Assembly: GCA_945869695.1 (NCBI GenBank)
Contig: CAMBPV010000009.1
Span: forward strand, 1-49,539
Length of the DNA: 49,539 nt
Direction: 5' to 3'
Origin: Prosthecobacter debontii
Lineage (GTDB): Bacteria > Verrucomicrobiota > Verrucomicrobiia > Verrucomicrobiales > Verrucomicrobiaceae
The position numbers were made by a program, and so were the translations under genes. Numbering within the stretch: position 1 is the stretch's first letter; each line of letters opens with the position of its first letter. Shown here piece after piece: positions 22,699 through 30,606 of this stretch. The notes beneath the pieces are model-generated. The model saw nothing but the letters and a program-made list of their open reading frames with translations, made no database searches and was not told the DNA's origin.

Positions 22699-24101
22699 TA
22701 TCCGCGATGCAGATCCCTTTGTTCTCAATGAATTTTCGTGCTCTCCCGTTTCTAAGTGTCCTCTTTGCTCTTGGCTTGATCTCATGTTCAAAGTCGGACA
22801 ACAAAGACCATCACGTCATCCTCATCAGCATCGATGGCTTCCCGGCTTGGATGTGGAATGATCCCTCGCTGCAAGTGCCGAACTTGCGCAAGCTAGCTGC
22901 GGAGGGCGCGAGCACGAAGGCGATGACGGTCAGTAACCCGTCGATCACTTGGATCAATCACACGACGCTCGTCACCGGGGTCGAACCCCGCAAGCATGGT
23001 GTGCTTTTTAATGGCTTGCTCGTCAGGCAAGAGGGCAGCAAGCCCGCCAAAATCGAGCCCTGGGTGGATAAGTCAAAGCTGGTTCATGTGCCTACGCTGT
23101 ATGACATCGCCCACCAGAATGGCCTCACCACGGCGGAGTCTGACTGGGTGGCCGTCACACGTCCAGGCACCATCACGTGGAGTTTTGCAGAGCTGCCGGA
23201 CGCCGACAGCCCGGTGGTGAAGGAGATGATCGCTGCCGGCACGATCACGCCGGAGCACATCGAGTGGATGCAGCTTAGGCCGAAGCGTAAGAGCGTTACC
23301 TTTCTCGACAACATGTGGACCAAGGCCGCTATCCACATCTTCAAAACGCACACACCGAACTTACTGCTTTATCACACGCTCAACACCGATGCCACGCATC
23401 ACACCTACGGGCCTGGCACCATGGCGAGCCACACCGCGCTCGCTTATGCGGACAAGCTTGTTGGTGATCTCGTTCAAGCGGTAGAGGAAAGTGGCCTCCG
23501 CGACCGCACGACCTTTGTTATCTCCACCGATCATGGCTTTAAGAAAGTGTCGAAATATGTCTATCCCAATGTCGTGCTCAAAAAAGCTGGATTGGCCACT
23601 GCTTTCGGCCCGACAATCACGACCTGCGACGCGTTTTGCATGACACAGGGCGGCATGGCATTCGTCTATGTGAGTGATCCATCTCGGAAGGCCGAGCTAC
23701 TGCCGAAACTCAAGGAGATGTTTGCGCAGACCGAGGGCGTCGAGCGAGTGATCGATGGTAAGGATGGACACACGCTCGGCATGCCGACGCCCGAGGAGAA
23801 TCAGGGTATGGGTGATCTGGTGCTGTATGCTAAGGACGGGCATGCCTTTAACAATGCCGCCGCGGGTGATGCCGTGACTGCGCCCACGGCGAACTATGGT
23901 GGCACTCATGGCTTCTTTAATGGTGACCCTGAGCTCGATGGAATCTTCATCGCTAGTGGGCGTGGAGTCAAAAAGGGTGTTGTGCTTGAACGCATGTCCA
24001 ATGTCGATGTGGCTCCCACGATGGCAGAGCTCATGGGTCTCAAGCTGCCCCAACAAGATGGTCGCGTGCTGGAGGAGATTTTGGTTTCTCGGGAGAAGTG
24101 A
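22695..24101 (+). CDS. Lipoprotein nucleotide pyrophosphatase/phosphodiesterase (alkaline phosphatase superfamily)
   Basis: A protein of about 468 residues of the type I phosphodiesterase (NPP) family. Metal-site and active-site residues are visible: ILISIDGF, the nucleophile region PSITWINHTTLVTG, DATHHTYGPG, ISTDHGF and a final GGTHGF. Several AlkP members cleave phosphodiesters or phosphonates; the substrate here is unknown. A lipobox-like LGLISCSKS follows a hydrophobic stretch, so it is probably an outer- or inner-membrane lipoprotein. The start at 22695 overlaps the preceding stop as ATGA; ATG 22728 (MNFRALPFL) gives a more compact signal peptide and is a real alternative. Confidence 0.85.
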   Translation: MISAMQIPLFSMNFRALPFLSVLFALGLISCSKSDNKDHHVILISIDGFPAWMWNDPSLQVPNLRKLAAEGASTKAMTVSNPSITWINHTTLVTGVEPRKHGVLFNGLLVRQEGSKPAKIEPWVDKSKLVHVPTLYDIAHQNGLTTAESDWVAVTRPGTITWSFAELPDADSPVVKEMIAAGTITPEHIEWMQLRPKRKSVTFLDNMWTKAAIHIFKTHTPNLLLYHTLNTDATHHTYGPGTMASHTALAYADKLVGDLVQAVEESGLRDRTTFVISTDHGFKKVSKYVYPNVVLKKAGLATAFGPTITTCDAFCMTQGGMAFVYVSDPSRKAELLPKLKEMFAQTEGVERVIDGKDGHTLGMPTPEENQGMGDLVLYAKDGHAFNNAAAGDAVTAPTANYGGTHGFFNGDPELDGIFIASGRGVKKGVVLERMSNVDVAPTMAELMGLKLPQQDGRVLEEILVSREK

Positions 24102-24108
24102 GGGCTGA

Positions 24109-26631
24109 ATGACTCATCTCATGAAACAAGCTTTGTTCATCCTATGCGCTCTTTCAAAGTGTGCTGTGGCATTTTCGGACGTGCCGCCGCAGATCGAGCA
24201 GAGCTGTGTCGAGTGTCATGATGACGAGACGAAGAAAGGCGGGCTCGATCTCACAACGCTGAAGTTTGATCTGACCGATGGCGCGACGCGTGAGCGCTGG
24301 GTGCGAGTGTTTGATCGCGTGGAGAAAGGGGAGATGCCGCCGAAGTCGGGTGACATGGTGGCGGAGGATCGCGCGGCTTTGGTGAAGGTGCTGGATGCTT
24401 CACTTTACGAGGCGGATCGTGCGGAGGTGCTCGTTCAGGGGCGTGGGCCGTTGCGCAGGCTGAACCGCGATGAGTATGAGCAAAACCTGCGCGATGTGCT
24501 GCAACTGCCGGATCTCGACATTCGCGATATTTTACCGGAGGACCGCGAGGGGCATCGTTTTAACAAAACGGGCAGCATGCTCGACATGTCGCGTGTGCAG
24601 CTCACAGCTTACCTCGACGCCGCCGAGGCTGCGCTGCGTGCGGCGATGGCCACCGAGCCTGCGCCGCCACCTGTGGTGAAGAAACGGGTCGTGGGAACGG
24701 ATTTGTTTCCTGGCACCGGCACGTTCGGCAATCGCGAGTCGATGTTCTTCGCGCGTGATAACAAGTTCATCGACTGGAATCGGAAGAAGGACAAAGAGGC
24801 CGTCAAGCAAGCCTCGACGGACGAGAGCATTGAGATGGCGCTGTTTCGCTCGGCGAGCTGGCCTTACATCGGGAATCCGAAGGGCATCATCGCAAAGCAT
24901 CCGGGACACTATCGCGTGCGCTTCTCGGCGCGTGCCGTCTTGCAGCAACCCGGCTACGTTTTGACTCCGGCGAAGCAACCGGTGCCAATGACCTTCCGCA
25001 CGCGCAAACCGGCGGGTGCGGATATCATCAATGAAGTGCGAGCTGAGGGCGGCATCATCGACGTCCAGCCGAAGCAAAAGGCGTATGAGACTGAGGTCCG
25101 CCTGCGCGAGGGTGAGGCAATTGAATACAGCCTGCTGGGTCTGCCCATGCCGCTGGCGCAGAATCCGAATGGCTCCGCGCCGACGTATCGCTACCCGCCG
25201 TTTCCAGAAGGTGGTCAGCCGGGGGTTGCGGTGCAGTGGCTGGAGGTCGAAGGGCCCCTGCCGCCTCCAAGCTGGCCGCCGCCCTCGCATCGCGTGCTGT
25301 TTGATGACCTCGGCATCGAAGTGCAGCCAAAAAATGCCGCAGAGGAGGCGAAGCGCCTTTTGCGTCGCTTTGTGAGCCTCGCGGCCCGCGAACCGGTAGC
25401 TGAGGACGATCTGCGCTTGTTTGATGCTCTGATCGCCGAGCGGTTGGAGAGAGGCGCGGCGTTCAAAGAGGCGTTGCTGGCCGGTTACAAAGCCTTTTTG
25501 GCCTCGGGCGACTTCATTTATCTCCGCGAGCCTGAGTCCGTCGATGACCACTTTGCCATTGCCGCTCGCCTTTCGCACTTCCTGACCAACTCGCGGCCTG
25601 ATTCGCGATTGAGCGATCTCGCGGCTAACAAACGGCTGCGAGATGCCAAGACGCTGCGTGCGGAAACTGAACGTCTCATCGCTAGCGGCGGTTTTGAGCG
25701 CTTCGTGAACAAATTCACCGATTACTGGCTCAGTCTGCGTCACATCCGCCGTGATGATCCCGACATCCGGCTCTTCCCGGAGTATCGCTTCGACGAATAC
25801 CTCGTGGAAAGCATGGAGCGTGAGACGCGCACCTTTTTCACCGCGATGATCCGCGAGAACCTGGCCGCCAGAGTGCTCGCAAAGGCCGACTTCGTCTTTG
25901 CCAATGACCGCCTTGCCAAACACTACCAGCTCCCGCCACTCAGCGGCTCTGCCTTGCGCAAAGTGGCCGTGCCGCACGGCAGTCCGTTTGGTGGATTGCT
26001 CACTCAGGCCGCTGTTTTGAAAGTCAGCGCGAATGGCACGAACACCTCGCCCGTCGTGCGCGGCGCATGGGTGATGGAGCGCCTCATTGGCCAACCTCCG
26101 CCACCGCCACCGCCAAGTGTGCCCGCCGTGGAGCCGGACATTCGCGGCGCCAAAACCATCCGCGATCTCATGGCGCTGCACACGAGGGAAAAATCCTGCG
26201 CCAGTTGCCACGCCAAGTTTGATCCCGTCGGCCTCGCCTTGGAGAGTTTTGACATCCTCGGCGGCTGGCGCACTCGCTACCGCGGCATTGAAGAGGGTGA
26301 GCGCGTCACCGGCATCGACCGCGCCGGTCACGACTTCAGCTACACGCTCGCCGCGAACGTCGATCCCAGCGGTAAACTCATCGATGGCCGCGAGTTCAAG
26401 AACATGCACGACCTCAAAGCCATTCTCGCCGCCAACCCCCGCCAACTTGCGAAAAATCTGCTCCACCAGTTCACCGTCTATGCCACCGGCACCCCCGTGC
26501 GCTACTCCGACCGTCGCGAGATCGAGTCCATGCTCGATGCCTGCGAGAAGGATGGGTATCGCGTGCGGGATTTGATGCTCGCGTTGGTTCAAAGCCAGCT
26601 TTTCCTCGGCAATCACTCAGTAGGTCCGTAA
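24109..26631 (+). CDS. Secreted DUF1592-type cytochrome c protein (DUF1587/1595/1592/1588/1585)
   Basis: An 840-residue exported protein. A signal peptide (MKQALFILCALSKCAVAFS after MTHL) is followed by a heme-binding CVECH near residue 33. The central part has the planctomycete-type domains: RRLNRDEYEQNLRDVL (DUF1587), FVSLAAREPVAEDD (DUF1595), FLTNSRPDSRLSDLA and RVLAKADFVFANDRLAKHY (DUF1592), then LIGQPPPPPPPSVPAVEPD and CASCHAKFDPVGLALESFD (DUF1588, second heme motif) and NLLHQFTVYATGTPV (DUF1585). The reaction catalysed is not known; the heme motifs suggest periplasmic electron transfer. GAGGG 4 nt upstream of ATG 24109 supports that start. It is followed by its usual partner, a DUF1552 Tat protein. 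Confidence 0.9.
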   Translation: MTHLMKQALFILCALSKCAVAFSDVPPQIEQSCVECHDDETKKGGLDLTTLKFDLTDGATRERWVRVFDRVEKGEMPPKSGDMVAEDRAALVKVLDASLYEADRAEVLVQGRGPLRRLNRDEYEQNLRDVLQLPDLDIRDILPEDREGHRFNKTGSMLDMSRVQLTAYLDAAEAALRAAMATEPAPPPVVKKRVVGTDLFPGTGTFGNRESMFFARDNKFIDWNRKKDKEAVKQASTDESIEMALFRSASWPYIGNPKGIIAKHPGHYRVRFSARAVLQQPGYVLTPAKQPVPMTFRTRKPAGADIINEVRAEGGIIDVQPKQKAYETEVRLREGEAIEYSLLGLPMPLAQNPNGSAPTYRYPPFPEGGQPGVAVQWLEVEGPLPPPSWPPPSHRVLFDDLGIEVQPKNAAEEAKRLLRRFVSLAAREPVAEDDLRLFDALIAERLERGAAFKEALLAGYKAFLASGDFIYLREPESVDDHFAIAARLSHFLTNSRPDSRLSDLAANKRLRDAKTLRAETERLIASGGFERFVNKFTDYWLSLRHIRRDDPDIRLFPEYRFDEYLVESMERETRTFFTAMIRENLAARVLAKADFVFANDRLAKHYQLPPLSGSALRKVAVPHGSPFGGLLTQAAVLKVSANGTNTSPVVRGAWVMERLIGQPPPPPPPSVPAVEPDIRGAKTIRDLMALHTREKSCASCHAKFDPVGLALESFDILGGWRTRYRGIEEGERVTGIDRAGHDFSYTLAANVDPSGKLIDGREFKNMHDLKAILAANPRQLAKNLLHQFTVYATGTPVRYSDRREIESMLDACEKDGYRVRDLMLALVQSQLFLGNHSVGP

Positions 26632-26643
26632 CCACACGATTTC

Positions 26644-27951
26644 ATGAACACCCCTCACATCGCCAAATCCTTCTCCCGCCGCCGCTTTCTGCAAAGCGCG
26701 AGTGTCACGCTTGGATTGCCCTTGCTCGAATGCATGATGCCCGTGTTTGGTCGTGCGGCGCAAGCGAAAGCACCGCGCCGGATGCTCATCATCTCGAACA
26801 ACCTCGGGTTTCTGCCCAAACCGTTTTTCCCGATGAAGGCCGGGCGTGATTATGAGCTGACGCAGACGCTCGCGCCATTGGCTGATGTGCGGAACGAGTT
26901 CAGTATCTTCAGCGGCATGTCACACCCGGATGTGAATGGTGGGCACAGCGCGGAGAACTGCTTCCTGACGGCCGCACGCGGGCCGACGAAGAGCGGGTTT
27001 CGCAATCAGATCTCGCTCGACCAGTTTGCGGTGGAGAAGCTCGGCCAGCTCACGCGATTCCCCACGCTGAACCTCGGCGTGAACATCGACAAGGCGAACC
27101 GCAGCCTCTCCTGGACTCGCGATGGCGTTTTGCTGCCAGCGGAAGACAGCGCACCGGCTTTGTTTCGGCGCATGTTTCTCCAGGGCGATCCCGAAACGGT
27201 GAAAAAGCAACTCAACCGGCTGGATGAACGCGGGAGCATCCTCGACACGCTGCTAAATCACACGAAGAAGCTCAGTGGTGATCTCGGCAGCGATGATCGT
27301 TCGCGTCTCGACCAATACCTCACCTCCGTGCGTGAGGTGGAGGAGCGACTGCTCACCGCCCGCGAGTGGGAGCTGAAGCCGAAGCCCGTCGCGAAGCTCC
27401 CTGAGCCCGCCGAGATTCAGGACAAGAAGCGCATCTTTGAAAAGCTCGACCTCATGCTCGCCATGGCGCAGCTTGCGTTCGAGTCCGACTCCACCCGCAT
27501 CATCACCCTCATGGTGGATGCATTCGCCACGCCAGCCTTCAAGATCGACGACGAAGAAAGCACCACCGAAGGCTATCATGGCCTTAGCCATCACGGCCAG
27601 GCACCTGAGAAGGTGAAGCAACTCGAAGACGCTGATCGCCAGCAAATGGTGCTCTTTCGCAAACTCATTCAAAACCTCGCCGCAAAGCGTGAAGACGACG
27701 CCCGCCTGCTCGACCGCACCATGGTTCTCTTCGGCAGCAACATGGGCGACGCCAACAAGCACGACAATACGAACCTCCCCATCCTCCTCGCCGGGGGTGG
27801 CTTCAAACACGGCCAGCACCACGCCTTCAAAGGGGATCACGACAAACCGCTCTGCAATCTCTTCGTCTCCATGCTCCAGCATCTCGGCGTGGAGGCAGAG
27901 GGTTTTGGCTCGAGCACGGGAACGTTGACCGGATTCGATCTCCGTAGTTGA
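26644..27951 (+). CDS. DUF1552 Tat-signal protein
   Basis: A 435-residue protein with a twin-arginine signal (SRRRFLQSASVTLGLPLLE) and a mature region beginning around FGRAAQAKAPRRM. DUF1552 segments are seen: ISNNLGFLPKPFFP, FSIFSGMSHPDVNGGHSAE, GLSHHGQAPEK and VLFGSNMGDANKHDNTNLPILLAGGGF. The family resembles the DUF1501 sulfatase-like (alkaline-phosphatase-fold) group and is nearly always encoded next to a DUF1592 cytochrome; Tat export implies folding before secretion, perhaps with a metal. Reaction unknown. It begins 12 nt after the DUF1592 gene and its stop overlaps the next frame's TTG start. Confidence 0.9.
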   Translation: MNTPHIAKSFSRRRFLQSASVTLGLPLLECMMPVFGRAAQAKAPRRMLIISNNLGFLPKPFFPMKAGRDYELTQTLAPLADVRNEFSIFSGMSHPDVNGGHSAENCFLTAARGPTKSGFRNQISLDQFAVEKLGQLTRFPTLNLGVNIDKANRSLSWTRDGVLLPAEDSAPALFRRMFLQGDPETVKKQLNRLDERGSILDTLLNHTKKLSGDLGSDDRSRLDQYLTSVREVEERLLTAREWELKPKPVAKLPEPAEIQDKKRIFEKLDLMLAMAQLAFESDSTRIITLMVDAFATPAFKIDDEESTTEGYHGLSHHGQAPEKVKQLEDADRQQMVLFRKLIQNLAAKREDDARLLDRTMVLFGSNMGDANKHDNTNLPILLAGGGFKHGQHHAFKGDHDKPLCNLFVSMLQHLGVEAEGFGSSTGTLTGFDLRS

Positions 27952-29918
27952 TCGTCACGTTTTCACGTGGGTTGCAGTTGGAATCTTTGCGGCAATGGTG
28001 GGTTTGTTTGACACGCTGGTTTATCATTTATGCCTTGTTCTCCATTTGCGCACACGCAGATGGTGCGTGGTCAATTTTGAATGCAGAGCTTGGCGCTGTG
28101 GAGCGAGAGCAAAGTCGGCTTCGATCCATCCTTGCCCTGCTGCCCCCATTTCCTGCTGCTCAGCCGCATGAGCACGCGGGCTTCCACAGCGGCTTCGCAC
28201 CTCAGCAGGATTTCATCCGCTGGGTGCAGATTGATTTGGGTGCTGAACACTTGATCGATCATTTGGTCGTGATTCCCGCGATGCATGGAAGCCTTGAGGC
28301 ATATGGTTTCCCTCATCGTTTCCGGGTTGATGCTTCGAATGATCCGCTCTTTGGGGAGTCTGCGACACTGATGGATCACACCAGCTTCGATGTCGTTTCA
28401 ATGTTGGCTCCGTGGCATATCGACGCAAAAAAGACGAAGGCACGCTACGTTCGTTTTACTGCCACCAAACTCCCGGCACAACCTCGCTCAAGCCGACGGT
28501 TCATCTTTTGTCTGGGTGAGTTGCTCGTCTTCAGTAAAGGGCAGAATATCGCACTTCGATCGACTGTTTTGGCCCCCAATTCCGTTGAGACACTGCCCAC
28601 GTGGTCGCCGAAGCATCTCGTCGATGGTTGCCACGCACTTGGCCTGCCTGTCAAAAATGATGACGTAAACAGCAACGGTTGGCACAGTGCCATCTCAACT
28701 ACCGCTGATGTTACAAAATGGGTGCAGGTCGATCTCGGCTCCGTGCGCGATCTGCAAGAGGTCAGACTCATTCCTGCCCACCCCCGCGATTACCCGGATC
28801 GCTTTGGTTTCGGCTTCCCTCGTCGTTTTAAAATTGAAGCGGATGGGCAAACGATCTTTGACAGCGCTGCCTCCGATTTCCCGAATCCTGGTGATACTCC
28901 TGTTGCTTTTCCATTAAACGGGCTCAGAGCCCAAACAATCCGGGTGACTGCTACTAGGCTTTGGGAACGCAGTGGCGACTTCGTTTATGCATTGTCGGAG
29001 TTCCAGGCTTTGGCGAATGGTAAGAACAGGGCTCTTCAAAGTGGCGTCAGTAGTTCCGATGACACACTTACTTCTTCGTGGCGTCGCGAATTTTTGGTGG
29101 ATGGGCGGAGCAGTTCTGGCCTGCTCATTAACGAATCGACATGGCTCGCCGCATTATCGGAACGGCGTGAGGTTTCGCTGCAACTTGTCCAACTCGATCT
29201 TCGACACAAGGCAGGTGTTCTGTTGGCCCGAACGCGTGCGTCTTGGCTTGGTGGCATTGCATTATTTGGTGTGATTATTTTTTTCCTCATCTCGCTGCGG
29301 CGCTCCAGTCGGTCACGCCATCGGGAGTTGGAGGCGCTGCGGCAGCGCATCTCGCGGGATTTGCATGATGAGATCGGCAGCCATTTGGGAAGTATTCGGC
29401 TGATGTCGGAGCTGGCGATTCGTGATGGCAGCAAAGACGATTCCTTGCCGGAGATCCATCGTCTCGCCGGAGAAGCGGCCGAGTCCATGCGTGGTATCGT
29501 GTGGCTCGTGCGCGAAGGTGATGCACCGAGGCTGAGCAGCCTGATCGAAGCCATTCGACAAAGCGCAGGCAGCCTGCTCAAAGGCCACAAATGGACGCTT
29601 GAAGCCCCCACACCTGATGATGCTATGACTGCCTCGCTGGAGTTTCATCGGCAGATGTTCCTGCTTTTCCGCGAGGCCGCGCATAACATTAACCGCCATG
29701 CCGGTGCCTCTTTGGTGAAGATCGCGATCTCATGGAAGGCAGGGCAGTTTCATCTGCGCATCGAAGACAACGGCTGTGGCTTTGATGCCAATGCCGTGAC
29801 GGCTGGAAACGGGCTCGCCAATCTCCGGCACCGCGCCAGTGTGCTCGGTGGAGTTTTGCAAATCGAAAGCGAGCTGGGAAAAGGCTCGTGTATCACGCTG
29901 GAGGCTCCCTTCTCATGA
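27948..29918 (+). CDS. Discoidin-domain sensor histidine kinase (NarX/HisKA_3 type)
   Basis: A 656-residue membrane sensor kinase. A hydrophobic N-terminal segment (WFIIYALFSICAHADG) is followed by two tandem F5/8 type C-like modules: one about residues 70-215 (WVQIDLG, ARYVRFTATKL) and one about 220-370 (KWVQVDLG, GFGFPRRFKIEADG, RVTATRLWERSGDFVYALSE). A transmembrane segment near 434 (GIALFGVIIFFLIS) precedes the kinase: RISRDLHDEIGSHLGSIRLM, phosphoacceptor His 473, and an ATPase domain with REAAHNINRHAG, IEDNGCGFD and GNGLANLRHRA. The start is uncertain: TTG 27948 overlaps the upstream stop (TTGA) and no ATG lies near. The 4-nt overlap (ATGA) with the response regulator is clear. Confidence 0.87.
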   Translation: MIVTFSRGLQLESLRQWWVCLTRWFIIYALFSICAHADGAWSILNAELGAVEREQSRLRSILALLPPFPAAQPHEHAGFHSGFAPQQDFIRWVQIDLGAEHLIDHLVVIPAMHGSLEAYGFPHRFRVDASNDPLFGESATLMDHTSFDVVSMLAPWHIDAKKTKARYVRFTATKLPAQPRSSRRFIFCLGELLVFSKGQNIALRSTVLAPNSVETLPTWSPKHLVDGCHALGLPVKNDDVNSNGWHSAISTTADVTKWVQVDLGSVRDLQEVRLIPAHPRDYPDRFGFGFPRRFKIEADGQTIFDSAASDFPNPGDTPVAFPLNGLRAQTIRVTATRLWERSGDFVYALSEFQALANGKNRALQSGVSSSDDTLTSSWRREFLVDGRSSSGLLINESTWLAALSERREVSLQLVQLDLRHKAGVLLARTRASWLGGIALFGVIIFFLISLRRSSRSRHRELEALRQRISRDLHDEIGSHLGSIRLMSELAIRDGSKDDSLPEIHRLAGEAAESMRGIVWLVREGDAPRLSSLIEAIRQSAGSLLKGHKWTLEAPTPDDAMTASLEFHRQMFLLFREAAHNINRHAGASLVKIAISWKAGQFHLRIEDNGCGFDANAVTAGNGLANLRHRASVLGGVLQIESELGKGSCITLEAPFS

Positions 29919-30547
29919 AAACCATCTGGATCATCGAAGACCACGCGGCCTTCCGCCGCACGCTTCTGCGTGTTCTCGGTGCGGAGAATGACATGCGCTG
30001 CACGGGAGATTTTGATTCATGCGAGAAAGCGCTCGCCGCATTAACGAAGGATGAAGCGCCCGATCTGATCCTGCTGGATGTTGGATTGCCTGGCATGAGC
30101 GGGCTGGAGGGCATACGTCTGATCAAAGAGCGCAGCCCGAAGACGCTCATCGTCATCCTCACCGTCTTTGAGGACGATGACAAAGTGTTCTCCGCTATCT
30201 GCGCCGGAGCCGCCGGCTATCTTTTGAAGACCAGCAGCGTCACCGAGATCACGCAGGCCGTGCGGGATGCCTTGGCTGGCGGCTCACCCATGACCTCACG
30301 CATCGCGAGACGGGTGTTGGACATGTTCACCAAGTTCGCGCCGAAACACAGCGACTATGGCCTCAGCGAGCGCGAGAAAGAAATCCTTCAGCTCATGACG
30401 AACGGCCTCATCAAAAAGGAAATCGCCGAAAAACTCACCCTAAGTGTCCACACCGTCGACACCTACCTCCGCCGCATCTATGAAAAGCTGGAAGTAAATA
30501 CGAGAACCGGAGCTGTGGCCAAGGCCCTGAAGGAAGGACTGGTTTGA
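29915..30547 (+). CDS. NarL/LuxR-family response regulator
   Basis: A 210-residue regulator. The receiver (residues about 1-120) has the acidic pair ED at 8-9, the phosphoacceptor Asp 55 in LILLDVGLPGMSG, ILT and K at the end of sheet 5 (GYLLKTSS). The C-terminal DNA-binding LuxR-type helix-turn-helix begins LSEREKEILQLMTNGLIKKE and ends VHTVDTYLRRIYEKL. It overlaps the kinase stop by 4 nt (ATGA), so the pair is translationally coupled and very likely cognate. It is followed 59 nt later by a secreted cytochrome gene, a probable target. No binding site was identified. Confidence 0.95.
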   Translation: MKTIWIIEDHAAFRRTLLRVLGAENDMRCTGDFDSCEKALAALTKDEAPDLILLDVGLPGMSGLEGIRLIKERSPKTLIVILTVFEDDDKVFSAICAGAAGYLLKTSSVTEITQAVRDALAGGSPMTSRIARRVLDMFTKFAPKHSDYGLSEREKEILQLMTNGLIKKEIAEKLTLSVHTVDTYLRRIYEKLEVNTRTGAVAKALKEGLV

Positions 30548-30606
30548 TCATGTCCCGCGCTCGCGTGGCATGAAAGGTGGGCGGGTCTGGCGTATGTAAA
30601 GATGTC

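Noticed and set aside
26089-26130. CCGCCACCG-rich stretch as a tandem repeat or slippage site
   Set aside because: It encodes the Pro-rich linker (PPPPPPPSVP) usual at this place before DUF1588 in this family, so no special explanation is needed.
24532-26616. A 694-residue open frame on the minus strand antisense to the DUF1592 gene
   Set aside because: The sense frame has signal peptide, two heme motifs and family domains. The antisense frame results from high GC at third codon positions and shows no domain.
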